Origin: Neckera pumila
Lineage: Eukaryota; Streptophyta; Bryopsida; Hypnales; Neckeraceae
DNA length: 64,000 nt
Assembly (NCBI GenBank): GCA_963969595.1
Contig: OZ018410.1
Coordinates: 38,111,413-38,175,412, forward strand
Reading direction: 5' to 3'
Below, piece by piece: positions 48,150 through 61,000 of this stretch. Position 1 is the first letter of the stretch. The number at the start of each line of letters is the position of its first letter. Below the pieces are notes generated by a model, which ran no database searches, was not told where the DNA came from, and saw only the letters and a program-made list of their open reading frames with translations. The position numbers and the translations under genes are program-made.

Positions 48150-49235
48150 AATGAATTTCTTTTCTTCATTTTTTCCATTTGAAATAGACTCATATGTGGA
48201 CACTCTCAGATTTTTACAGATGATTCTCTCGAGTCTCTAGAATTTGCAATGTGTCTGCAAAGTGCATCCTTGCTTGAATTAGAGAACCTTCAAAGTAAGG
48301 TCAACCTTAGGTATTTTGAAAATATGGTCAATTTCATTAAAATGACGCCATTCCATAACTTTGGCGCTTTTACAATTCATGGTCATTGCAAGAAAGAGTG
48401 TCCATTTTGGTTCCACTTTGGCTGTTTTCGGGAATTTTGGCTAATACTACCAATACTCATGAGCTTTTGCATATGAATTTATAAAAATAAAATAAAATAA
48501 GGATAATTAGTATAATATTAAAAATAGCATATCCTCAAAATTTTGGATCCAAAAAAAATCTAGATCAATAGTCAGTATTCACAAAAAAATGTGAGTTGAA
48601 GTTTTGAAGAAAATACATACTTTGACATTTTTATTTGTAAAAATAGGAAATAATTTTCAAAAAATTAAAAATGAAGCATTTGGGAAGACTTCATGGTGAA
48701 GAGAATTGACCAAAAAATTGATCTTAAAACCATCTTAAATGTTCAAAACTACACGCGCAAGGAAGCCCTCTTTACATGAACATAGACGACACAAAATAAA
48801 ATATTTTTAAATTCCCTTCAATAGAAAAATGAGTTTCTAATATGCAAATAGACCAAAAATATTCAAAAATCCCTAATATTCAAATGCGACATATTAATTT
48901 AATCAGTGTTGTTGAGTATTGTGGAAATTTCAGCTTTAAATCATTAAATTTGAGAACTCCACAACACTCAAAATCCCTAGTATTCAACGCGACATACTCA
49001 TTTAATTCTTTTTTAATATAAATTATTTATAAATTTTTTTGAAAAATTAAAAATATGATTAACCTCAAGACATACATCTCTAACAAAAATTTCAACTTCA
49101 TGCGAGTTATGCTTTAAAAGTTATCTTAGAAGGAAACTTCCGCACACCCTTTGTGACAATGTTCTAGTAGTCTACTACTTTTTTCTTGCAATGACCCTTC
49201 AGAGTGGTTGCTCTGAAATCTATACCTATCAAGAT
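48150..49235. other. AT-rich intergenic DNA with a short duplication
   Basis: No gene. A roughly 45-base segment (AAAATCCCTAxTATTCAA...GCGACATA...TTTAAT) occurs at 48862-48905 and again at 48968-49005, about 100 bases apart, as a degenerate direct repeat. Confidence 0.45.
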
Positions 49236-49500
49236 GCCATATTTAACTACTTCTAGACTTTTAAAAGTCCAAAACTCATAATGATCATTAAAAGATCTCC
49301 CATTTGGGCATTGAGAAATCTATCCAAAACATCGGTAGATGTAAATTTTCATTGGGGGATCAATTTAAAACATCAGAAGATCTATACAAACATCAGAAGA
49401 TCTCCTGATCCATAACAAACATCAAGAGATCTCCCAATGTTTTGAATAGAGATGCTTAGTCCAGAATTCATTGAATAGTCTAGAAGTAGTTAAATATGTC
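49236..49500. mobile_element. MITE-like element with 24-bp inverted ends
   Basis: The left arm 49236-49259 (CATATTTAACTACTTCTAGAC core) is the reverse complement of 49477-49500, with one mismatch. The interior has three direct copies of AAACATCAGAAGATCT-like units at 49369-49440. About 265 bp, non-coding. Confidence 0.6.
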
Positions 49501-50146
49501 ATTATCCTAGATGTTATAAAACACCTGTTCTAAACTCTATACTTGTCCTAGATGGTCAAAATGTCACACCATTGAAATGGCTTAATAATACTGCCATTTT
49601 TATGAAATTGCCCATAAATGCTCTAAGAATCATCCGTGACTAAATCTGAAACTGAATTTCTTTGTAATTGAAAATACCTTCATTCATTTAGAGAGACCAA
49701 GGAAAACATTCAGGCCGAAAAGTTCAGTTATTTGTTGTATCCCCAGGACTCTTGGGGAATATATAGTTTTTTTAATTTTAATTAAAAGAATCACAAATTG
49801 AAGAGATATTTGATTCGGGTGCAAAGTGGTGAAAATTGCGGGATATCCAGATTTAACCATACTAATTGTAATACTAACATATGCCAATGGCTTTCATTTC
49901 CACCAAACAAATTCTCAATTGTCTTTCAGTCCTTAACTCTGAGTGCTTGATAGTTTTGGACAAAACCTAGATGTGTAACTATAATATCCTTTAATGTGGT
50001 CAGTTTTGATATGAATTAATTAAAATGAGAATCCATAAATTACGATTGATTGAATTACAAAACATTGGAATCATTATGCCTAACTTTTAAAATAATTATG
50101 GTTGTGCAGAGTATAAATTTTGAATACTTGAATTTTGGAGAGTTAA

Positions 50147-50310
50147 GGGCTTCTTCACACTATGGCTGTCTAAGTCAAGAGGCTATGGGATTGAGAGTCC
50201 AAAGTTTGTTGAGAGTCCAAACTTTGTTGAGAGTCCAAAGAAATGAACAACAAATAGGCAATAAAATATAGGAATTGGAGCCTTTGGTCGGCCATAGTGT
50301 GAAGCCTCCG
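50147..50310. mobile_element. Small inverted-end element with 18-bp internal tandem
   Basis: The ends are GGCTTCTTCACACTATGGC (50148) and GCCATAGTGTGAAGCC (50291-50306), forming an inverted pair. Inside are three copies of TTGAGAGTCCAAA(G/C) at about 50191-50240. About 160 bp. It could be a hAT-type MITE, but no clear 8-bp target duplication is visible. Confidence 0.45.
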
Positions 50311-51743
50311 AAGGCCAAGCCCAAAGTCCAAACCTAAACCATTTGTTTGATTTCTATCCTTCTCTCTCCACATTCGTCCATCCAATTTATGAAATTTCCT
50401 ATGAAGCCTCACTCATGTGGCAATTTTTTCAAGCAAAAGCTAAGGGGTCATAAACGCCCTTGGAAAAAAAATCACAACACATGCTCTCATCATCAAACAA
50501 GGAATATGAGGATGGCATTGGAATAAGAAGGGGGCATTCTATGCAAAGTCTTCAAATATGTACCTATAAGGCACTTTAAGATTTCTTCACTTGAGTCTTA
50601 TTTTAAATATTCTATTATTCTTATTACAAAAAGTTGAAAAATTCTTCCAAATTTATTATGTTTTATTTTTAAATTTATAGCTTTCATTTGTAGTCTATAA
50701 ACAAACAATAACCATTAATTATAATTTTGATTCTATTTATGCACATTGGCTTAATCCAAAAAAGATATTGGGGACTAAAAATATTTGATGAATGACTTTT
50801 AAAGAAATTGTAGAAATGATGAATGCACCTACAATTCATCCAAGAATTTGGTCATTTTTTATTGACTACTTTGGTAGTATGTCTGTGTCTTTCTAAATTT
50901 AAGTGTATAATTTTAAATCTTTCTACATTATTTGAATTTGGTATATTGATTTGGCCAAAATAGGGTGGTAATGCCCTAGAATTTATATCATACTGGTAGA
51001 TGATTTTTTTAAGTTGTAATGGGTGATTGCATGAAAGACCAATACTGAAACATTGTCACAAACGTAGTGCTGAAGCTTCATTTGCAATAACTTTAGAAGC
51101 ATGAATCGTATGAACTTGAAATTTTTAGTAGAGATTCTTCTTATAAATTTAATCATATCTCATATTTTTTAGAAAATTTCAAAAATCATTTAAACTAATT
51201 TGTCACATTTTGAGTTTTAGGATTTTTACTACGTAAGGAGTCCTCAAATTTAATGATTTGGAGCTGAAATTTCTATGGTCTATTCCCATAGTAGGAACTC
51301 ACGTTTCTACCAAGGGGCATTAAAAAATATTTTATTTTATATCCTCTATGTCCATGCAAAAAGGGCTCCCTTGCGCATACAATTTTGAACATTGAAGATG
51401 ATTTTAGGATCAATTTTTTGGTGAAATCTCTTTACCATGAAGTCTTCTCAAATTTGATTCTCTTAGTTTTTTTTTAAATTACTTTTCCTATTTTTTACAA
51501 ATTAAAATGTTAAAATATGTATTTTCTTGCGATTATGCACTTTTCTAGTTCTCCTATTTAGAGAATTTTTTTTGCTTTTGCTTCATAGGGTATCTTCTTC
51601 TTATAGGTGTATACATTTCTCATATTTTTTCTATTTTTTTTAAAAAAAAATTCTATTTTTACAGTATACCCCAAAAAATGGCTGAAATCGGCCAAAGTGG
51701 AACAAAAACAGAAGGTCATTCTTGCAACGACCCTAATATTTTC
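50311..51743. other. AT-rich intergenic DNA
   Basis: I see no gene, RNA gene or clear repeat boundary in this stretch. Confidence 0.5.
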
Positions 51744-51878
51744 CAAATTTAGCACATCATTGCAATGCATTACTTTACAATTTATCGCATCATTATATGC
51801 ATTATTTTTAGTTGCAAATAATGCATCATAACAATGGGGTAAATTGTAAAGTAATGCATTGCAATGATGCACTAAATT
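51744..51878. repeat. Long near-perfect palindrome (fold-back)
   Basis: Arms of about 60 bases (51744-51805 and about 51817-51878) are reverse complements with few mismatches. The core CATTGCAATGCATTACTTTA and its complement are perfect. The loop is under 15 bases. Such a structure could be a fold-back MITE or, if transcribed, a miRNA/siRNA-like hairpin. Confidence 0.75.
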
Positions 51879-52710
51879 GTATATTAATGTGCAAATCCAT
51901 GAAACAATGATAATCGCATGATAATTGTTAACAAACCGCAGATTCTAAACTTTGTAATGAGTAAGGTCCAATTGTTTATCATACATTCTTGAAATTTTTA
52001 ATGTTCAGTTTCAAAAAACATGCACTTTTTTCTTTCTCTTCTTATTTTTTCTATTTTGAAAATAAAAGAGATTGGCGTGGAGTAGGTGGTTTCCACGTAG
52101 AGTCTTTTTTGTGAACCTTTTACTTTCTCTTCCTTTAATTTGTTTTTCTATTTCTTTTACTTTTCAAAACCGTATGTAAATGCAAATTGACTTAATTTAT
52201 TATTATTATTCTATTTTTGGTCATTTGTTAAATCAATGTACATTGAGTCTCTTTTCCTATTTTATACCATGGTGGCTACTCATAGGAAAAATTTTGACTA
52301 CTCATAGAGCTTGATTGAGGGTAAAAAAAGAAACTATCTACTTCTTGTATCAAATTTTAGAGCAACATAAAAGAAATATTCCAATGATTTGAAAGTATTG
52401 ACATTGAAATTAGAGTTGTAGCCCTAAAATAGTTGTTATTTATTCTCATAAGAATTTGAATTTCAAGAAATAAAAATTTTTGGTCTTGTCATTGTAAGGA
52501 TTTGAATATAATCACAGGACTTAATACTCAATAATTCAAGAAATTATTTTTTTTATCACTTTTTAAGACTATATTTTAATTTTTTTTTTAAAAGAAAAGT
52601 ATGCTTTTTTTTAATATGAGGACTTGAATGAATTTAGTGATAAAAGAAAATTAGGGGCTTAGCACATAGTTATATATTATATATTTATAGTTATTTATTT
52701 AGTGAAAGTA

Positions 52711-53155
52711 TATTAAAAAGTAAAATTAAACATATTTTGTACTTTAGATAACCCAATGAATAAAAATGTAGTTTTGGTATCTAAATGTATGAAAAAAAAC
52801 AATAAGCTGTAAATATTTTATATATGTTGAATTCATGATAATTTTTGAGTTATGCAATCTTTTGTACAGTTTACAATGTCAATAAAAATAAAATTAAACA
52901 TTTGGTGTACTTTAAAGAACCTAATGAATAAAAGTCATAGTTTTTGTATTAAAATGTATGAAAAAAATCAACTGACAAGTTGTAAATATTTTAAATATGA
53001 AATTCTACACAGCACTAATTCTAACAGCTGTTTGCATAATTTACAATGTGAGTTAAAAAATAAAATTAAACATTTGCTTGACTTTAAAATCTCAAATGAA
53101 TAAAAAGCATACTTTTTGTACCTAATTTTTACAATAAATAAGTTTTAGAAATTAT
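52711..53155 (+). repeat. Tandem array of about 170-bp units (2.6 copies)
   Basis: Units begin at about 52711, 52879 and 53056. Each has AAAATTAAACAT, then AATGAATAAAA, TTTTTGTAT-like text, AATGTATGAAAAAAA and TTGTAAATATTTTA, and closes with TTTACAATGT. The period is 168-177 bases and the third unit is partial. The unit length is in the range of plant satellites, but with so few copies this may just be a local duplication. Confidence 0.7.
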
Positions 53156-53404
53156 TACTAAAAATCATATGTCATACAATTATAAAAGAATCAAAGACGG
53201 GAAGATTTTTAGTCTTCATTTGTTGCCGCCATTCAACTCCATGTAACCTTATAAAATGATGTGCCCCGCCAATACAATCTATATAATTATTTGTATTAGA
53301 CAACAATCCACCACCTAAGATCCTTTGGAGCATCAATTCTTTACACTATAAAGGAAGTTGTGGTACATATGATAGGAATATTGGTAGAGGTTTGTTTTAT
53401 ACTT

Positions 53405-53608
53405 GGTTTTTTCACGAAAATCGCAAATATCTTGCAATTTGTGTGGTCCAAAATTTTGAAATTTTTCTACACATTGTCATATAATTTACGTCTAAGATCC
53501 TGCGCTTAAATGTGAAAAAAAAAAAAATTAAATTAAAACTTTGCTATAGAATTGGCAGTTTTGAGTTTCTTGGGGCAGGAAAATAGCCTTAGTCCTTTAC
53601 GGGTTTAT
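53405..53608 (-). repeat. TTAA-family element, terminal fragment
   Basis: It reads in reverse as the first 200 bases of the family: 'actgccaattctatagcaaag' and 'cgcaggatcttag' blocks, ending in GTCCTTTACGGGTTTA, a decayed CTTTAGGGGTTAA. No other half is seen nearby. Confidence 0.5.
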
Positions 53609-53762
53609 GATAATGAAATTCATAAGAAGAAAATGACCCATTTCCATTTCTTATTATGTTTCCAATTTTCTTCCTAAACCCTAAATCGTTGTTGATTTTT
53701 TTATTATTGAAGTAATGTTTACGATATAAGAAGGGAAACAACAATTTTCTTTTGTTACTAGG

Positions 53763-53766
<4 letters not shown>

Positions 53767-53826
<60 letters not shown>
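53767..53826. repeat. (TA)n microsatellite
   Basis: About 29 uninterrupted TA units. A reading frame across it (Ile-Tyr repeats on -) is an artefact of the repeat. Confidence 0.95.
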
Positions 53827-53828
<2 letters not shown>

Positions 53829-56800
53829 TATGAATGACAACCCTCTTTATAATTTTTCTTTATTACAAAAAGAAGGGTATTTTTTTTTAAAATTATTATG
53901 TTTCCAATAGTACAAAAAAAGTTTATTTATTAATTTTTTAAATAATTGTAGACAATTAACTTTTATAAAAAGAAGTGCACTCACTTAGTCACTTCCTTTC
54001 ATTATTATGTTCCAATTTTTTTTTAAATAAAAAACAAATGTATTTATTTTTCTTGGAGGAATTTTTTTTTTTTTCAGACAAAGAATACCCGTTTCCATTA
54101 ATTTATTCTATTTCCAGAATTTATTGGAAGAATGTCAAAGCCTTAACCTTCTCCGTTTTTAGATTTGTCAATAAGTATTTCTTGTATAGTTGTATCAGAA
54201 GAGCACCCATTTTGTTTCTGTAATATATTTGGTTAAACTTTTGTTTTTGAAAAGCGAATTGTACTTATTGTTTTCTTTTATGAATGAATGAATGTTATTT
54301 ATTCATAGACAAAAAACATTCATTTTCATTTAGTATTCTCTTATATCTTTCTTTTTTTAAGAATAATAATCCTTATAAATTTTTTCTTTGTGAAGGGCTA
54401 TTTACTGAATAAGTAGAAGAACACTTAGTTTCTTTCATTATTATGTTCTTCTACTTATTTTAAAATAATCCTATACTTCTTAATTTTAGTAAGAAAAACA
54501 TCCATTTTCTAAAGTGATTTAGTTTCCCATTTTTTTAATAAGATTGCTTGGGTTATTAATTTTAGAGCAAACAGTTGAAACTTTCCTTTATCCCACCAAA
54601 AAGATTGTAGCAACCATTTTATTGCATTGTTATGTTCCTGTATTTATTTCCTAAAAACAAGAGCACTTTTAATTTTTTTAAGAAATTCTCAAAACTTTGC
54701 TTCAAAAAAAGAATAACACCTATTTTATCCCATTATTATGGTCCAATATATATATTTTTAGAATAAAATCCTTTCATTTTTTGAACCAGTTCATCTTTCC
54801 TTTACAAGAATGGGAAGAACACACATTATTTACTTAGTCTGGCTTCACGTCTTGGAAGTTAATTTTTTTATAACTACAGAAATGAGAAGGCCTTCTTTCT
54901 GTCAGTATTAGTTTATTACAGTTGATAATTTTTGGAAAAAAAATAAGAACATTGATTTCTTTCTCGACAAATATATTAACACATAATAATATGAAGCAAT
55001 AAAGATAGTATAAATAAAAAAATAAAAACATTATAAAACTGCTTTGCATAAGTACAAAATTGCAATATAAAGCCATAGAAGTGGAGTTGAAAAAAGAAAA
55101 CTAAAGCAGTACATACGACTTGACTAGGTGAGCATGGATATTATATGATCGTACATTATTGAGCCACATAGGATTTTTGTTATTACAAAAAGTGATCTGC
55201 AAATGAACGGTTTTTGCAAATATTTAATTGATAACAATTTTGTTGTTTCCTGAACTGTTTTCTTTGCCACTTTCATAGTTGGATGACTCTCTGACCTCAA
55301 GCTTGCGCTTTGCACGAGTTCGTGATGTTGATCCATCCGTGTTCAAAATAGATTCCAAGACAATGGAATCCTTTAGAGCTTATAGGATTCTCATTATCTG
55401 TGGAGAGTGTGCTTCCAATAGATAATCGAGTGCTTGACTTTGATAGTGTACATATGTAGTGTTTATTAAAATAACCTCCGAGGCATTGGAAGAAGAATGA
55501 ATTCTTCCCTTCATATTGTGGGCCTGCTTTCATCAACCTCGGTGCAACTGTTGCAATTTTTGCCGGTTCTGTCTCCCAGTGCAATTGGGAGCTCAAATTT
55601 CTAGATTCTCGATCATGTAGCCCTTGTTGCCAACTCTAAAGCAAGTCTCAGCCTCAAAGTTTTGAATCGGTTGTTGTGTTGAGGCTGTGCTCCTAGGAAG
55701 GTGGCATGTAAGTCATCAAGTTGAATAAGATATACAACCAATCATAGAATGGTGCTAAATATATCACGCAACGTCGTCTAATCAAACATTACGTGATGAG
55801 ACACAGCAGATGGTACATGTGTGTACAAGATTCAAGTGCCCACCCTCTTTCGAAACCAAATTGGTCTAGACATATGGGGTGTCTGGTGTGGTCCAAGACG
55901 AAAGTTGTAGGCTTCGGCCACACAAGCTGTTGTTGCTTCTCTATCAAGTGGCTAGATTAATTATTCTTGTGGTCTGTAAGCTCCCAGTTTGTCACTTAGG
56001 ACTCACAGTTTTTTTTGTTTTTTTAAAAAATTATTTTAAGTATAGTTTTATATACAAAAAATCCAAAAAAAAGTATAAAACCAAAATTCGGTTTGTCACA
56101 TGTTATTATAGGCATTTGGTCCTAAATAGAATATTTTTCTAAAATAAAATCAATTTCTACATGTAAATAGAATAGAAATCTATAAATTGTACAAATTGTA
56201 GATATTTAATAGAAAAAATCCAACTTACCTAAGGTCACCATGCATGTGACAAAGCTTGGTAAAATTTGGTCCGAGAGAATTTGGTGAGAACCCTAGAAGC
56301 CAGTTCACAGATAAATTTCAAGTTTCCAATCAATTTTCACTTTTCGTAGAAATCCCAATTGTTAGCTTGCAGATTGAAGAAACTCCTTTGATCATCGTGC
56401 AAAGTCAATGGATGGATTTGCACACCTTTTGTAGAATTCAATGATAGATTCTATAAAAAGATTTGGAATTATCTAATCCTCAGAAGATGCCTTCTCAAAC
56501 AGTCAACCGCCTTAATCTACAATGAAATTCCTAGAAATTACCCAAGTTGTGACAAAATCTCACTAAAAATCAAATTAGCTTGTTTTATGTAAATAAGACG
56601 CTCCAACAAGTTTCAAGACATTCTGATAGCCAGAAGTGCCCAAACTGACAAGATTATCTTAGTATTGGCCAAATTAAAGATTACGGAGTTGACCTGCGTC
56701 CCGGGAGCATACGAATATGGAATGAAGTCAAAATTAGGTCTTTTCTTACTTTTTCATACCTATTAAAGAGCATAGTCTAGTTACTTTCTCCAAAAAAGTC

Positions 56801-57050
56801 AAAATCCAAAAATTAAGTTTTAACCCTTTTTGGTGTTCAGTTAATGTTAAGTTTTAATGAGTTTTGATGCCAAATTAGGGGGTAGAGGACTCTTTGACTA
56901 AAAATGGCCTTCTAAAGCTAATGGCGTAGTCCGTTTGTGATTTGGAGTTAATATCCAAAAGTTAAAAATTGATTTAGCGTAAAAAGTCAAAATTGATAAT
57001 TTGAGATTAAAATCTCAAAAGATAAGTTTATCACAAAAAAATGAGAGGAG
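53827..57050. other. AT-rich intergenic DNA with weak coding-like remnants
   Basis: Positions 55250-55960 have intermediate GC and two - strand frames (99 and 70 codons at 55596-55297 and 55336-55124) that I cannot match to any family. At 55979-56015 the block AGCTCCCAGTTTGTCACTTAG...TTTGTTTTTTTAAAAA is repeated in the same direction at 61120-61165. The rest holds nothing I can name. Confidence 0.35.
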
Positions 57051-57130
57051 GTAGGTGCCCTTGAAAGAATATATAAGGGGCACCTCTTTCCTCTCAACTC
57101 ACTTCTCTCTAGCCATTTTTTGGCTTTGCA
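57051..57130 (+). promoter_or_regulatory. TATA-like box inside a small inverted repeat
   Basis: AGGTGCCCTTGAAAGAAT, then ATATATAAGG, then GGCACCT: the AGGTGCC arms flank the TATA-like motif, and a CT-rich stretch (CTTTCCTCTCAACTCACTTC) follows. This looks like a core promoter, for example of an LTR retroelement, but I find no product downstream. Confidence 0.35.
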
Positions 57131-57511
57131 ACACATTGGTTCATTTAGTTGAACTTTCTTGGTCATTGTGAGATCAAAGTTGCAAAACCTGTGTTTTTTG
57201 AAGCATTTTGAGCTTTATTGTTACTACTTTTCAAGCTTACTATGAAGGACATTGGTGTCCCTTCAATGTTTGCCTTATTTTCTTATATTGAAGTCTTTTG
57301 AGTTATTATTGTTGAAGTTTTGAAGTTTTGAACTAATCCTAGAGCTTACCCCCATCGTGCCTTAGCAATGCCACTTTGAGGGGACTTTAGTACTTGACGT
57401 ATAACCTTGAGGTGTTGTTCATGTAATCAAGATACTAGTTGTTATGGAATTTAGCACATGGTGCAATTGCGGTAAAACTATCGTCCTTTATGTTTTGAAT
57501 TTCAGGGATTA

Positions 57512-57700
57512 GAGAAAATACGACGGAGCTTTAACTATATGAAATCCTAGAGGTTTTAGTATTTTGTTAAAAATTCCCGATATGACAAAGCTTTGGCTTT
57601 GCTTGTCTAGAATTTCATAGAAAACTGATCAATTTACAAAAATACGGCGGAGCTTTGAGTGTGTAAGATCCTAGAGGTCCTAGTATTTTTGTAGAATAAC
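57512..57700 (+). repeat. Two 55-bp direct repeats
   Basis: AAAATACGACGGAGCTTT...ATCCTAGAGGTTTTAGTATTTT at 57516-57566 recurs as AAAATACGGCGGAGCTTT...ATCCTAGAGGTCCTAGTATTTTT at 57640-57692. Their spacing is about 125 bases, with a related GACAAAGCTTTGGCTTTG piece between them. Confidence 0.65.
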
Positions 57701-57879
57701 CTCCACCATATTTATAAATATGGCAAATTTTTGAATTTCAATCACAAACAATTTCTTGTATATTTTGATATAATAGTAGCATCTTAGATTTTCATTATAG
57801 TAGTTGTCATTCCAAAATCTATCATCGGTCTGAAATTTTTTCAAAAAAAGGGTCCAAATTAGTGTTAATTGCGAACAGC

Positions 57880-58045
57880 CTCAAGGTTTTCCTTTGCTAG
57901 GACGGTCAAATCCACGACAGGGCAAGCCAGGCCCTGTTAGGGTGGCTAAGCCTCCGCTAAAGTAGTCAAGCCCCCGCTAGGAATTAGTGGCCGAACCTCG
58001 GCCCGAAAGGTTGCTGCCGGCCAAGGAGGGGGAGTTAATCACCCC
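57880..58045. other. GC-rich island in AT-rich DNA
   Basis: A 160-base stretch rich in CCGCTAG, GGCCxAAG and GCCCC motifs, with degenerate repeats of a GGTxAAGCC(T/C)CCGCTA-like unit (57935-57985). It has no frame of use. It may be the edge of an LTR or internal region of a retroelement that includes the promoter-like site at 57051. Confidence 0.3.
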
Positions 58046-61000
58046 CCTTTTTGCATGAACAAAAACAATTTTTTTTCTTTTTTTTGAAAAAAATTCCTTT
58101 CTGGTACATCTTTTTTCAGGGCAGTATTCAGTCTATTTCCATTCAGAAAGTTACAGGAGCATATCCATCAAAATCCTATCTGAACATGTATAGACATGAA
58201 ATATAGCTTATGCATTATACTTAAGAATCAATAAAGCACCATTATCCTGTCTTTGGAGAGCACTACGGCACTTTCAATTTTTTTTTTTTTCAAAGAAAAA
58301 ATTGGCAACTGTATTTTATCACTTTGAAGAAACAGCTCAATCAAATATATGAAAAGGTGTACATATGCAAATGCTAATCTCACAAATATAATTCCAAATC
58401 TTCATAATTATAAAGACAAAACTCATAGCAATGGTTGGTCATCAATTTGCACAAGAAGTCTTCCAATATTCCAAGAGGTCATGGGCCTCACTTGTGCCCA
58501 TCCCAAGAACAAAAACAACCAATTGTCATGTTAGTGAGGCGCATCAAGTGTCTACAGTCCATGTACGCGTGTTATAGCCTTCACAACAAATAGAAAAAGC
58601 TTTAGAAAGCAAAGTGTAATATGAGATCTAGTCTATTCAAAATACAGTAAAAAAATCTGGTCAGTAGCAGACAAACGCTGTGACGACGCCATATCTCCCT
58701 GTGTATTTGAAGCACAAATGCATTGTTCGATACCAATAAGAAAATGCAGACTAGTAATTCCCCAAAAATTTCAGTAACTATAGTAGGACAAGACAGCTTT
58801 CTGGAATCAAGAAAGCCATGGCATCTTGAAATAGCTAGACTTCACATATTACAGTGTTATTGGCACACTCAGTCTTCTAACAGATATCCTTGAAGCAAGG
58901 CTCAAAATAAGAGTGTAAAGACAATTGTTGGGTCAACTTTTAACCGGACTCGGGACCACATGCCAGCGCACAATGGCTCTCCATCTGGTTCATTAATATT
59001 GGTACCAATTATTATAAATCAGAGTTAGTACAGAACTGGTGACTAATTTGAACGTTAATTTTGATTGCCGCCACCTAGTCCTTGGTAATCTATACAAATT
59101 GAAAATAACTATTGGGGAAGTTCTGTTGAACTAGAGCTCAGAGGAAACAGATCTCTGAATTGAGATTATACACCAAGCATTTAGTTACAGCAGAGATAAC
59201 GTGTCAATTTATAAAATCCGATTGATACAGATTTAGATACCACAACCTAAGTAGGTAGTAATAGTTTCATTATTAGAAACTTACTACATGACCATGAATC
59301 AAACCATTTTCTAACAGTTGAAAATGAAAGCTAGAAAAAAATAATAAAAAATAAAAATAAAAGAATAAGAAGGAAAATCAGAATGAAATAGAAAGAGAAA
59401 AGTGAGGAATTTAGAAACAATAGTTAGTATTTGGAGGAGGAAATTAGCATTAAGAAGTCCAATTTATCAAAAAAAAGTTGTAGAATTTAGCCACCCTAAT
59501 CTCACCACTTTTTCTCTCATTAACCTAGACTACTATAGAAGAAGCATTAGAATTCCAAGACTCTTGAATGATAAAATGAAATAGTAGAAGTATTATACAA
59601 AGTTGACGGATAGCATTGGAGATGAAAGAAGATTAAGAAGAAATCTTAGAAATACAATTTAAACCATTAGAAGTTAGGATAAACAGTAAATGACTTGGAT
59701 AGGAGTAGTAGTCACTTATTGTTTTTAAAGCATTGTTGTAGAGTATTCAAGTCAACCTTTAGATACAATAATGAAGGAAAAATAGTATTAGAAGAGAAAA
59801 ATAGATTATGAGAGAAAAAAAAATCCAAAAAATTGGCAAACTTGTATTAAAACCCCTTTTTTAAGCAAAAAACACATTTCAATAAGGATTTCAATTATGG
59901 CAAATGATGGCGAATTTGTAATAGTGTACGACTACCTCAATAATAACATCAATTCTGAAATAAATTTATACTTACCAACCCTTTGTTTCAAATTATCAAA
60001 ATTGAACATTTAGAAGAAAGGCCAAATTCTAAAAGAAATTCAAAGTATTGAAATTAGGATTATTTCAAGAATCAGATAGATAGTATTGTAGAACTTGGTT
60101 AGAGGTTTTATAAAATCATCTTATACTTAGGATTTGAAATTGAATTTAAAGAGATTTTAGCGGATGAAATTTAAGAGTCATGCTCGATGCAAGAATTTAT
60201 AATAAAAAATTGATAGGTACAAAGTACAAATAAATTGTAAAGGCTATAGATGGCAGATATCTCTCAGGAAAAAAAATCCCTTGTACTATAGATCTAGATT
60301 ATGTAGCAAATGGTACTGCGAACATAATCTTTAAACATTTAAATATTCATTTATCTTCATGGATTGAAGATTGGGAGAAAATGGTGCCAACAGATATTAA
60401 TACTACAAGTGGTAGATTAGAAAATATGCATTTTATTACTATAGCAATCACTTTAATTCTTTTATTTGTGCTTATTATGATGAGATAGATAATGAGTTTG
60501 GAGTGATTTTTTGGTTTGATAAAAAATTCAATAGTAAAATATGTACTAGGAGCCAATTTTAGTTTATAAAATATGGTGTGTTTTTCAAACCTCATCAGCT
60601 GACTTTGACTATTTTCAAAGCAATTGAGGTAAAATACCAGATTATTAAAATCATAGTTATTCACAGCTTGATTTAGCTTTACCTTTAAAAAAATCCCAGT
60701 ATTAGAGACTAGTGAACGTCATTTAAAGAAGATTGATTTTGGTTATTGTATAAATAAAAATGAATGAGAATTTGTATTTTCTTATAAATGACGTTTAAAA
60801 TAAAAGAGATGGATTTTAAGGAGAATATTTCATTTTAAAAATAATTATTTTGCTAAAGATTGTACTTACATTGAAGTGCATTGATTTTTTGTGAAGAAAG
60901 TAATTTATTGTTAGTTCTAGATTTAGAATGGTTTTTTTATTTATGCAACTTAATATTTCTTCATATAGATTAAACTATAAGTTTCAAACATACTCCTAGC

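Noticed and set aside
49369..49440. Spaced short repeats that could suggest a CRISPR array
   Set aside because: Only three degenerate units, no regular spacers, in a eukaryotic genome and inside a MITE-like element.
53589..53840. 83-codon frame with Ile-Tyr repeats
   Set aside because: Produced by the (TA)n microsatellite.
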